NCBI GenBank assembly: GCA_049606855.1
Contig: JBMYVY010000001.1
Location: 62,001-126,000 of the forward strand
Source: JBELHR01 sp049606855
GTDB lineage: Bacteria; Bacteroidota; Bacteroidia; Flavobacteriales; Flavobacteriaceae
Direction: 5' to 3'
DNA length: 64,000 nucleotides
Shown: positions 49,095 through 57,418 of the stretch, in pieces
Numbering within the stretch: position 1 is the first letter of the stretch
How the letters are laid out: the number at the start of each line of letters is the position of its first letter
Notes under the pieces: generated by a model
What the model was told of the DNA's origin: nothing
The model's database searches: none
What the model saw: only the letters and a program-made list of their open reading frames with translations
Translations under genes and position numbers: made by a program

Positions 49095-50204
49095 ATGAGT
49101 AAAAGAACCAAAATTTTATTGATTGTTATTGGAGTAGCACTTGTAATTGTGCTGGTCTGGATGGGAAAAATGAATAGTAAGCCACCAGTAAGCTTCGAGA
49201 ACGAAACTCCGTACACTACGACTATTGTTAAAAAAGCTGTAGCCACTGGAAGTGTAATTCCTTTAGAGGAAATTCAAATTAAACCTCAAATTTCAGGAAT
49301 TATTTCCAAAATATTCGTTGAAGAAGGTGCTTATGTTGAATCTGGAGATTTGATTGCTACGATTCGTGTAGTCCCGGATATTGCTTCACTGAATTCAGCT
49401 AAGGGTCGTGTTCAAACTGCTCAGTTAGAGTTCGATAATGCTAAAATTGTATTTGATAGAAATGAGAAATTGTTTGAAGGTGGTGTTATCGCGGAGCAAG
49501 ATTTTCAAGACACGGAATTGAGATTGAATAATGCTGCTACGAATTTACAAAACGCGAAAAATGACTTAGAGATTATCGAAAAAGGATACTCTTCTGGAAT
49601 GGGTGAAGTAGCAAATACCAACGTTCGAGCTCAAATTTCTGGAACAATTTTGGAGATCCCGATCAAGAAAGGAAATCAAGTAATTGAGTCAAATACTTTC
49701 AATGATGGTACGTCAATTGCTACCATCGCAGATATGTCTAAAATGATTTTTGAAGGTCAAGTAGATGAGTCTGAGGTTGGGCGTTTAGTTAGAGGAACAA
49801 CTTTAGAAGTTTCTTTAGGAGCCATTGACGAAAAAAAGTTTCCTGCAACATTGAATTTTATTGCACCAAAAGGAACTGAAGAAGGGGGCGCTGTACAATT
49901 TAAGATTAAAGCAGATGTAGCTTTAGATGAAGACTACTTTATACGAGCAGGGTATTCTGCAAATGCTGAAGTAATTCTTGAAACTAGAGAAGATATTTTA
50001 GCGATCAAAGAGGGATTATTGCGTTATGACGAAGGAGAAGAAGAGCCGTATGTTGAAATTCTGCAAGAAGACGGGTCTTATGAAAAGAAACAAATTAAAG
50101 TAGGTCTTTCGGACGGAATTAATATTGAAGTTTTGGAGGGATTGACCAAGGAGGACGAAATTAAGATTTGGAACAAAGCCAAAAAAGACGAAGAAGAAGA
50201 GTAA
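49095..50204 (+). CDS. MacA-like periplasmic adaptor (HlyD family)
   Basis: A 369-residue membrane-fusion protein with an N-terminal anchor (residues 6-24). GSVIPLEEIQIKPQISGIISKIFVEEGAYVESGDLI (split, about 52-87) is the first half of the lipoyl domain. An alpha hairpin follows (about 95-160), then the second lipoyl half (RAQISGTILEIPIKKGNQV) and the beta-barrel. The C-terminus is a poly-acidic KDEEEE tail. It should bridge the two permeases to an outer-membrane TolC-like channel, for which no gene lies in the window. A strong terminator closes the operon. Confidence 0.9.
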   Translation: MSKRTKILLIVIGVALVIVLVWMGKMNSKPPVSFENETPYTTTIVKKAVATGSVIPLEEIQIKPQISGIISKIFVEEGAYVESGDLIATIRVVPDIASLNSAKGRVQTAQLEFDNAKIVFDRNEKLFEGGVIAEQDFQDTELRLNNAATNLQNAKNDLEIIEKGYSSGMGEVANTNVRAQISGTILEIPIKKGNQVIESNTFNDGTSIATIADMSKMIFEGQVDESEVGRLVRGTTLEVSLGAIDEKKFPATLNFIAPKGTEEGGAVQFKIKADVALDEDYFIRAGYSANAEVILETREDILAIKEGLLRYDEGEEEPYVEILQEDGSYEKKQIKVGLSDGINIEVLEGLTKEDEIKIWNKAKKDEEEE

Positions 50205-50230
50205 GCCTTTTAAGGATATAAAATAAAAAA

Positions 50231-50256
50231 GCACCACGATTGTGGTGCTTTTTTTA
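50231..50256. terminator. Bidirectional rho-independent terminator
   Basis: GCACCAC (50231-50237) pairs with GTGGTGC (50242-50248) around GATT, with six A before and eight T after. It lies between the convergent adaptor and purL genes and can terminate both. Confidence 0.92.
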
Positions 50257-50263
50257 TTGTTGT

Positions 50264-53200
50264 TTACTTGTTAAGCCAATTTCTGGCATTCACAAATGCT
50301 TCAAGCCATGGACTAACCTCGTCCTGACGCTCTGGATAATTTGCCCAGTTCCATGGGTAAGTTGATCGTTCGATATGAGGCATCATGGCCAAATGTCTTC
50401 CATCTTTAGAACATACCATAGCGGCATTGAAGTCTGAACCATTTGGATTGGAAGGATATGCTTCATACGCATAAGTAGCTGCTATTTCGTATTGAGTCTT
50501 TTCACCTTTCAATTGGAATTTACCTTCTCCATGCGAAATCCATACTCCTAAAGTAGTTCCTTCGAGGGAACCTAGCATTACAGAATTGTTTTTATGGATG
50601 GTCACAGAAGTAAAGGCAGACTCATGCTTTTTTGAATCGTTATGCAACATTTTTGGATGGTCAGTAAGCTCGGGATAAATCAGATCCAACTCCATAAATA
50701 ACTGACACCCGTTACAGATTCCTACAGAGAGTGTATCAGGTCTTTTGAAAAAGTCAGTGATTGCCTTATGTGCTTTAGCATTATATTTAAAAGCTCCTGC
50801 CCAACCTTTAGCTGATCCTAAAACATCAGAATTTGAAAATCCACCAACAGCACCTAAAAATTGAATATCTGTTAAATCCTCTCTTCCGGAAATTAAATCA
50901 GTCATGTGAATGTCCTTTACCTCAAACCCGGAAATGAATAGCGCGTTGGCTAATTCTCTTTCAGAATTTGATCCTTTTTCACGAATTACCCCTGCAACTG
51001 GCTTATTTAATGGTGTCTCAGGAAGCTTCCCATCAAAGCTTTTAGGGAATTTGAATTGTAATTCTTGATTTTTATAATTTTCAAATCGGGTATCGGCAAG
51101 TCCGTTAGCGGTTTGTTTTCGATCTAATAGAACTGAAGTTTCGTACCAAGTATCTCTTGCTTCTGCTATATTAAAAGCGATATGATCTTCTTTAAATCGA
51201 AGACTCAAATCATCTGACTTCTGAACTTCTCCTACTTTTAAACATGGTACTCCTGCTGCTGCGAAAGCCTCTGAAATTCCTTCGTGTGGCCCTTGAAAAA
51301 CTAAAGCATTGTTTTCTGAAAATAAAACTTCAGTAAAACTATCTCCCTGTATGTCACTCAAGTCAATTTGTGCACCAACTTCATTATTGGCAAAACACAT
51401 TTCTAATAATGTAGTAATCAACCCTCCTGATGAAACATCATGGCCCGCAATAATATGTCCTTTTTCGATTAAGGATTGCATGGTATTAAAAGCCGATTTA
51501 ACAAGTTCAGGATTTTTGATCCCTGGAACATCTGTTCCAATTTTATTTAATGTCTGAGCCAAGGAAGAACCTCCAAGACTTGATTTGTTTCCACTCAAAT
51601 TTATATAATAAACAGCGGTATTGTCCTTAACCTTAAAATTTGGTTCGATAACCTTAGTGATATCACTTACCTCACCAGCACCAGAGATAATCACTGTACC
51701 AGGTGCAATGACTTCTTTATCTGGATATTTTTGTTTCATTGATAGGGAATCCTTTCCAGTCGGGATGTTTATCCCTAAGGCGATTGCATAATCAGAAACA
51801 GCTTCTACAGCATTATAAAGTCGAGCATCCTCTCCAGGGTTGTGACAAGGCCACATCCAATTAGCTGAAAGAGAAACAGCTTTTAATTTATTTGAATAAG
51901 GAGCCCAAACCATATTTGAAAGCGCCTCTGTAATCGCCATTTTTGCTCCTTCTTTTTCATTAATTAAAGAAGGTATAGGTGCATGTCCAATAGCGGTAGC
52001 AATCCCAAATTTCCCTGGATAATCCAAAGCCATTACCCCAACATTGTTAAGGGGTAGTTGAAGACTACCTGTAGTTTGTTGTTTAGCAACTAATCCACCT
52101 ACGCATCGGTCAACTTTATTTGTTAACCAATCCTTACATGCCACAGCCTCTAATTTCAGGACGTTTTCTAAATATTGACCAATCAAGCTATCGTCTGTCT
52201 TAATTTTTTCAAAAAGATCATCTTTAGTTTGATCTTTCATAATGGTCTTAGGAGATGAGCCAAAAAGATCATGCATTCCTAAATCCATAGGTTTTTCACC
52301 AGATTCAGACTCAAATGTAAATTGATGGTCCTCGGTAACTGTTCCCACTTTATATATTGGAGCTCGTTCCCTTTCGGCAACCGTAGCTAAAAATTCAAAA
52401 TCCTCCTCCTTGATCACTAATCCCATACGTTCCTGAGATTCATTACCAATAATTTCTTTCGCAGATAGGGTAGGGTCTCCAACAGGTAGTGCATCTAAAT
52501 CGATTTTGCCTCCTGTATCTTCAACCAACTCAGATAAACAATTTAAGTGTCCACCTGCACCGTGATCATGTATAGAAACAATTGGGTTTTTGCCTTGTTC
52601 TACCATAGCACGAATTGCATTGGCTACTCTTTTTTGCATCTCTGGGTTAGATCTTTGAATGGCATTTAGTTCGATTGCATTTGACATCTCTCCTGTATCA
52701 GCCGATGAAACTGCAGCTCCACCCATTCCAATTCTATAATTTTCTCCCCCCATAATGACAATAGCATCACCTGCCTTTGGAAGGTCCTTTAGGGCTTCTT
52801 TTTCAAGACCGTAACCAATTCCTCCAGCTTGCATAATTACCTTGTCAAAACCGAGCAATTTTGCATCCTCTTTATGTTCAAAAGTCAGCACCGATCCTGT
52901 AATTAAAGGTTGCCCAAATTTATTTCCAAAATCCGAAGCTCCATTTGAGGCTTTTATGAGAATATCCATTGGGGTTTGGTATAACCAATCTCTTTGCTCG
53001 AACTCACTTTCCCAGGGTCTATTTTCATCTAATCTCGAATATGATGTCATGTAAACCGCCGTTCCAGCTAAAGGTAAAGATCCTTTCCCTCCAGCCAAAC
53101 GATCCCTGATTTCACCTCCAGAACCCGTAGCAGCTCCATTAAATGGCTCTACAGTAGTTGGGAAGTTATGGGTTTCAGCTTTTAGTGAAATAACTGATTC

Positions 53201-53902
53201 TACTTCTTTTTGCTCGAAAAAGTCTGCTTTATCTGCTGATTTAGGTGCAAATTGTGTGATTTTTGGTCCTTTAACAAAAGCAACATTGTCTTTATAGGCC
53301 GAAACGATTGAATTGGGATTATCTTTTGAAGTTTTCTTTATCAATTGGAACAAAGAACTTTCTTTTTCTTGTCCATCTATGATAAAAGTTCCATTAAATA
53401 TTTTGTGTCTACAATGTTCAGAATTAATCTGAGAAAACCCGAAAACTTCAGAGTCAGTAAGTTTTCTGCCAATTTTTTTAGCTAAATTCTCTAAATATTC
53501 AATCTCTTCTGCATTTAGGGCTAAGCCTTCTTTTTCGTTGTATTGAGCAATATCTTCAATTTTCAGGATGGGTTCCGGTTTGACTTCTACAGTAAATAAT
53601 CCTTGATCCAAACCTTTAAATTCCAACTCTAACATCGGATCGAAATCTTTCTTTCCTGTAGTGAAAAGTTCAATTCTTGAAATCCCGTCAATCCCCATGT
53701 TCTGGGTGATTTCAACAGCATTCGTACTCCAAGGAGTGATCATTTCTTTTCTAGGCCCAACAAATAAACCTGTTACTTCTTCCTGATTGATTTCGGTCGA
53801 ACCTCCAAAGAGCCAATTCAGTTTTTGGATAGTTTCTTGATTAAACTCTTGCGAGCTTTCAACCGCGTATACTTGGTTTTCTCGCTGAAAAAAACGAATC
53901 AT
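50264..53902 (-). CDS. purL: Phosphoribosylformylglycinamidine synthase, large single-chain form
   Basis: A 1212-residue enzyme converting FGAR and glutamine to FGAM in purine synthesis. It contains an N-terminal PurS-like part, the two AIRS-like ATP domains (marks include SEHCRHKIFNGTF, KAETHNFPTTVEPFNGAATGSGG in part, and HDHGAGG), and a C-terminal glutamine amidotransferase with nucleophile C1063 in VGICNGCQLF and the HGEGKF segment. The single-chain form is expected in gammaproteobacteria and Bacteroidetes, and is shorter here than the 1295 residues of E. coli PurL. It is a lone - strand gene. Confidence 0.96.
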   Translation of the reverse strand: MIRFFQRENQVYAVESSQEFNQETIQKLNWLFGGSTEINQEEVTGLFVGPRKEMITPWSTNAVEITQNMGIDGISRIELFTTGKKDFDPMLELEFKGLDQGLFTVEVKPEPILKIEDIAQYNEKEGLALNAEEIEYLENLAKKIGRKLTDSEVFGFSQINSEHCRHKIFNGTFIIDGQEKESSLFQLIKKTSKDNPNSIVSAYKDNVAFVKGPKITQFAPKSADKADFFEQKEVESVISLKAETHNFPTTVEPFNGAATGSGGEIRDRLAGGKGSLPLAGTAVYMTSYSRLDENRPWESEFEQRDWLYQTPMDILIKASNGASDFGNKFGQPLITGSVLTFEHKEDAKLLGFDKVIMQAGGIGYGLEKEALKDLPKAGDAIVIMGGENYRIGMGGAAVSSADTGEMSNAIELNAIQRSNPEMQKRVANAIRAMVEQGKNPIVSIHDHGAGGHLNCLSELVEDTGGKIDLDALPVGDPTLSAKEIIGNESQERMGLVIKEEDFEFLATVAERERAPIYKVGTVTEDHQFTFESESGEKPMDLGMHDLFGSSPKTIMKDQTKDDLFEKIKTDDSLIGQYLENVLKLEAVACKDWLTNKVDRCVGGLVAKQQTTGSLQLPLNNVGVMALDYPGKFGIATAIGHAPIPSLINEKEGAKMAITEALSNMVWAPYSNKLKAVSLSANWMWPCHNPGEDARLYNAVEAVSDYAIALGINIPTGKDSLSMKQKYPDKEVIAPGTVIISGAGEVSDITKVIEPNFKVKDNTAVYYINLSGNKSSLGGSSLAQTLNKIGTDVPGIKNPELVKSAFNTMQSLIEKGHIIAGHDVSSGGLITTLLEMCFANNEVGAQIDLSDIQGDSFTEVLFSENNALVFQGPHEGISEAFAAAGVPCLKVGEVQKSDDLSLRFKEDHIAFNIAEARDTWYETSVLLDRKQTANGLADTRFENYKNQELQFKFPKSFDGKLPETPLNKPVAGVIREKGSNSERELANALFISGFEVKDIHMTDLISGREDLTDIQFLGAVGGFSNSDVLGSAKGWAGAFKYNAKAHKAITDFFKRPDTLSVGICNGCQLFMELDLIYPELTDHPKMLHNDSKKHESAFTSVTIHKNNSVMLGSLEGTTLGVWISHGEGKFQLKGEKTQYEIAATYAYEAYPSNPNGSDFNAAMVCSKDGRHLAMMPHIERSTYPWNWANYPERQDEVSPWLEAFVNARNWLNK

Positions 53903-54022
53903 GTGATATGAATTTGTGATGTTTATTTAACGCCCCGAAGTTACGAAATTACTTTAGGTCAAACTACTCGAATTGAGTGACTTTTCAACAAGTTTTTAAA
54001 TAGGTTTGTGTAATTTTGTAAA

Positions 54023-55186
54023 ATGAAGAATTTTGAAGCTATATCGCAACGTTTGAGAGTGCTTATTGAAAGTGGGAAATTTGTTAAGATGACCCTGAGT
54101 AAACCTCCTTCTAAGTCTGTTCAACTTCAGAATATATATCTTAGAGAGGTTGAAATTGGAGGGGAAATACTCCTTCAGTGGACTTATAGATATAAAACTC
54201 AAGATCAAACTAAAAATTACAGTTTAGATGAATCGGTCTTAATATTGGATGAACTGTATTATGATGACTTTAGGGCAGTAACCTTGTTTTCTCTTGAGGC
54301 AGACTATCAGTTTTTGATTTCAAAAAAAGGAAAATTGACTGAGCGTAAAGTCACAGCCACCTTTAAAAATAAGCCTGAATTATCCAATGATAGAGTCAAG
54401 GTGAAACGAGTGTCACTTGAGAGCCCCTACCTCATGGCCTTGGGAGTAACTGATAACAAGGGAAACCTTATTCCGAAAATGGCGGATAAATATAGACAAA
54501 TCAATAAATATTTGGAGATCATAGAAGGATTGTTGTTAAATAGTGATTTACCAGAAGAAGTTCATGTTGTCGACATGGGATCTGGTAAAGGGTATTTAAC
54601 TTTTGCTCTTTTTGATTATATGAAAAATACCCTGGAGATGAATGTCAGCATGACCGGTGTAGAGTTAAGAGAGGAGTTGGTGGATTATTGTAATAACGTT
54701 GCTTCAGATATAGGTTTTGAAGGTTTGAATTTTGTTGCAGAACGTATTGAAAATTTTAAGGATCAAAAAATTGATATTTTAATTGCTTTACATGCTTGTG
54801 ATACCGCTACAGATGATGCTCTTTTCGCGGCGTTACAGGCACAATCCGAATTGATTATTGCTGCTCCATGTTGTCATAAGCAGGTCAGGCAGCAGACTAA
54901 GGGGAAGAACATCGAAAATCCAATGCTTCGACATGGAATATTCAAGGAACGCGCCTTTGAAATGCTTACAGATACCATTAGAGGTTTAATTTTGGAGCGA
55001 TCGGGTTATCGAACTAAGATTTTTGAGTTTGTCTCAAATGAGCACACTCGTAAAAATATTATGATGGTGGCTTCAAAGAGCAATAAAAAAATTGACACCA
55101 ACGAAATTGATCAGAAAATAGATGCTTTGAAATCTACTTACGGTGTTGATTATCAATACCTGGAAAAGAAGTTAGCTCTGATTTAA
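54023..55186 (+). CDS. SAM-dependent methyltransferase, METTL25-like (Methyltransf_32)
   Basis: A 387-residue protein. The N-terminal third (about 1-130) has no recognisable motif. The catalytic domain has motif I VVDMGSGKGYLTFALFDYM (about 178-196), VTGVELREEL (motif II), and an IALHACDTATDDALF segment followed by IAAPCCHKQVRQQ, a cysteine/histidine pattern typical of the Methyltransf_32 group. The human relative METTL25 modifies a ribosomal or RNA target, but the bacterial substrate is not known. It converges on the SDR gene with a 15-bp overlap. Confidence 0.82.
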   Translation: MKNFEAISQRLRVLIESGKFVKMTLSKPPSKSVQLQNIYLREVEIGGEILLQWTYRYKTQDQTKNYSLDESVLILDELYYDDFRAVTLFSLEADYQFLISKKGKLTERKVTATFKNKPELSNDRVKVKRVSLESPYLMALGVTDNKGNLIPKMADKYRQINKYLEIIEGLLLNSDLPEEVHVVDMGSGKGYLTFALFDYMKNTLEMNVSMTGVELREELVDYCNNVASDIGFEGLNFVAERIENFKDQKIDILIALHACDTATDDALFAALQAQSELIIAAPCCHKQVRQQTKGKNIENPMLRHGIFKERAFEMLTDTIRGLILERSGYRTKIFEFVSNEHTRKNIMMVASKSNKKIDTNEIDQKIDALKSTYGVDYQYLEKKLALI

Positions 55187-56161
55187 CCAGGCATAAGTAT
55201 CCCTTAAACCTTGATCTAGGCTTCTATGACTATAACCCAGATGTTTTTCTGCTTTTGTAGTATCAACTTTCCAATCAAAGTATAATTTTCGAGCAACGCC
55301 TGGCATCATCAAAGGTTCAACTTTGAATGTGTTTGCCAAAAATCCAGAAGCCTTAGCCATTAGACTTATAACAGCCAATGGCATGTGGTAAATCTTATAA
55401 TGAACCTTACTAATGTCTCTTAATTTGTCAAAAAATTGGTTGTAATTGGCATTTTCTCCGCCCAGAATATAACGTTCGCCGGATTTTCCTTTTTGCAGGG
55501 CCAATAACATTCCTAAGGCTACGTCCTCAACATATACAAAGGAACCATATTGCTCCCCAGAACCCGGAATAAACTTCCATTTGCCTTTTAAATATTTATC
55601 CATCATCAGAACAGTTGAATTGGATTGTCCAATTTCACCAGGTCCATAAACTCGACAAGGATTGACCGTTATGATCTCCAAATCTTCCGAACAAAATTCC
55701 TTTGCGACCAGTTCCGCTTTGGCTTTTGAAGCCTCATATTCAAAAAAATAATCGATATTCCTCGGTGTTGCTTCAGTGCTTGGAAGGTCAGTGGAAGGGG
55801 GGATAGTTCCTGCGGTAGAGGTATTAACCACACGTTTAATACCCAACTCCTTTGCACATTGAAATACCAAACGACTCCCATCAACATTTACCTTTTCAAA
55901 TAATTCTGGATCTTTTGACCATTGTTTGGCTATTCCTGCAACGTGAATGATACCATCACAACCTTGGGCCGCCTTGAGAATGCTAGGTTTGTCATTTAAT
56001 GATCCCTTAAATAGCTTTAGGTTATTGTTTTCCTGCTCTTTGATCTCAAGTTCTTTTGAAGAACGATAAAGTACATTTACATTATAGCCTTGGTCTAAGA
56101 GTAAATCAATCAAGTGTAATCCAATAAATCCGGAGCCTCCGGTAATCATTATGTTTTTCAT
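55172..56161 (-). CDS. NAD-dependent epimerase/dehydratase family protein (extended SDR)
   Basis: A 329-residue extended short-chain dehydrogenase. Cofactor motif ITGGSGFIGLHLIDLL (residues 6-21), the NAG-like VNTSTAGTIPPS strand, the catalytic YEASK (Y-X3-K, near 148-152) and PCRVYGPGE (near 168-176) are all in place. The pattern resembles dihydroflavonol reductase-like or 3-beta-HSD-like bacterial SDRs more than sugar epimerases. Substrate unknown. It shares its start with the stop of the RsmB-type gene (one base overlap), so the two are co-transcribed. Confidence 0.85.
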   Translation of the reverse strand: MKNIMITGGSGFIGLHLIDLLLDQGYNVNVLYRSSKELEIKEQENNNLKLFKGSLNDKPSILKAAQGCDGIIHVAGIAKQWSKDPELFEKVNVDGSRLVFQCAKELGIKRVVNTSTAGTIPPSTDLPSTEATPRNIDYFFEYEASKAKAELVAKEFCSEDLEIITVNPCRVYGPGEIGQSNSTVLMMDKYLKGKWKFIPGSGEQYGSFVYVEDVALGMLLALQKGKSGERYILGGENANYNQFFDKLRDISKVHYKIYHMPLAVISLMAKASGFLANTFKVEPLMMPGVARKLYFDWKVDTTKAEKHLGYSHRSLDQGLRDTYAWLNQS

Positions 56162-57369
56162 TATTCTGTACGTTCTAACAAAGCCATATAGAACCCGTCA
56201 AAACCAGATTCACTCGGAGAGACTTTTAAATCGTGATGTAGTTTAAAATTTTTGTGCTCAGCTAAGAATTTTTCAACTTGTTCTTCGTTTTCTGAGGGCA
56301 TGATTGAGCATGTCGCATAAACCAAAAGTCCGTTTACTTTAAGCATGCTTGAATATGAACTTAATATTTGAGCTTGAGTTTGCTTAATGTTTTCAACAAA
56401 TTCCTCTTGTAATTTCCATTTTGAGTCTGGATTTCTTTTTAAAACTCCAATTCCTGAACATGGAGCATCAATAAGAACTCGGTCCGCGGAATTTTTAAGT
56501 TTTTTTATGGTTTTTGTTCCTTCAATAACACGCATGTTCACATTGTGGACTCCCGCACGTTTTGCTCGTTTTTTAAGCTGTGCTAATTTACCTGCATAAA
56601 TATCCATGGCGATGAGTTGTCCCTTATTTTCCATCTGTGCAGCTAGGTGTAATGTTTTTCCACCTGCACCTGCACAAGTATCAACGACCCTCATTCCTGG
56701 CTTAACCTCCAGATATGGAGCAACTAACTGAGATGAGGCATCTTGTACTTCAAAATATCCTTTTTTAAATGCTTCGGATTTAAAGACATTTTGTCTTTCA
56801 TTAAGGACCAAAGCATCTGGATGATCCTTTAGGGCTTTCGTAAGGATTTCTTCATTTTCAAGAACCTTTTGAAGGCTGTCACGATCTATTTTAAGGGTAT
56901 TTGTTCTCAAAACGACTTGAGCTTGCTCATTGAGTGATTTGAGTTCTGTAGCCCACTTTTTTTCACCCAATTCACGTACTCCCATTTCATCTAACCAATC
57001 TGGTATAGACTCATATATTTTTCGATCATTTTTAAACTTGTCAAGTCCACCTCTAATGCGTCGCTCTGGCACTTCTCCTAGTTGAGGCCAATCCGGAAGT
57101 TCAATCCCGTTTAAAACCGCCCAAACGGCGAAATTTTTCCAAATATTTTCTCTTGTATAATGGTCCTTTGTCCCAGCTATTTCATTGTATAAACGTTTCC
57201 AGCGAACCATGTCATAAATGGTTTCAGCCACAAATTTCCTATCTCTTGCTCCCCAACGTTTATCACGTTTTAAACTCGCTTGAACAACCTTATCTGCATA
57301 TAATCCTTCATTATAAATATCGTTCAAAGCGTCAATAACGGTAAATACCAAATTTCGATGTAATCTCAT
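56161..57369 (-). CDS. RsmB/NOP2-type RNA 5-methylcytosine methyltransferase
   Basis: A 402-residue RNA methyltransferase. An N-terminal NusB-like helical region (about 1-140) precedes the catalytic domain, which shows VVDTCAGAGGKTLHLAAQM (SAM motif I, about 229-247), VLIDAPCSGIGVLKRNPDSKW with the helper cysteine (about 308-328, in part) and LLVYATCSIMPSENEEQV with the catalytic cysteine (in part). This matches the RsmB family that methylates C967 of 16S rRNA, although other targets are possible. A PUA-like extension is missing. Confidence 0.88.
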   Translation of the reverse strand: MRLHRNLVFTVIDALNDIYNEGLYADKVVQASLKRDKRWGARDRKFVAETIYDMVRWKRLYNEIAGTKDHYTRENIWKNFAVWAVLNGIELPDWPQLGEVPERRIRGGLDKFKNDRKIYESIPDWLDEMGVRELGEKKWATELKSLNEQAQVVLRTNTLKIDRDSLQKVLENEEILTKALKDHPDALVLNERQNVFKSEAFKKGYFEVQDASSQLVAPYLEVKPGMRVVDTCAGAGGKTLHLAAQMENKGQLIAMDIYAGKLAQLKKRAKRAGVHNVNMRVIEGTKTIKKLKNSADRVLIDAPCSGIGVLKRNPDSKWKLQEEFVENIKQTQAQILSSYSSMLKVNGLLVYATCSIMPSENEEQVEKFLAEHKNFKLHHDLKVSPSESGFDGFYMALLERTE

Positions 57370-57373
57370 GGGT

Positions 57374-57381
57374 GCAAAGAT
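57374..57381 (-). promoter_or_regulatory. Possible -7 box of the RsmB-type gene
   Basis: TATCTTTG on the - strand (57381-57374) matches TAnnTTTG exactly and ends 5 bp before the ATG at 57369. No good -33 box is visible at the usual distance, so this is a weak call. Confidence 0.35.
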
Positions 57382-57418
57382 AGGTTAAAATAACTATATT
57401 CGTGGTAAAATTTGACTT

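Noticed and set aside
54001..54018. TAGGTTTG and TAATTTTG before the METTL25-like gene as promoter boxes
   Set aside because: Both match the -7 pattern but no -33 box stands at a suitable distance, so no promoter was called.
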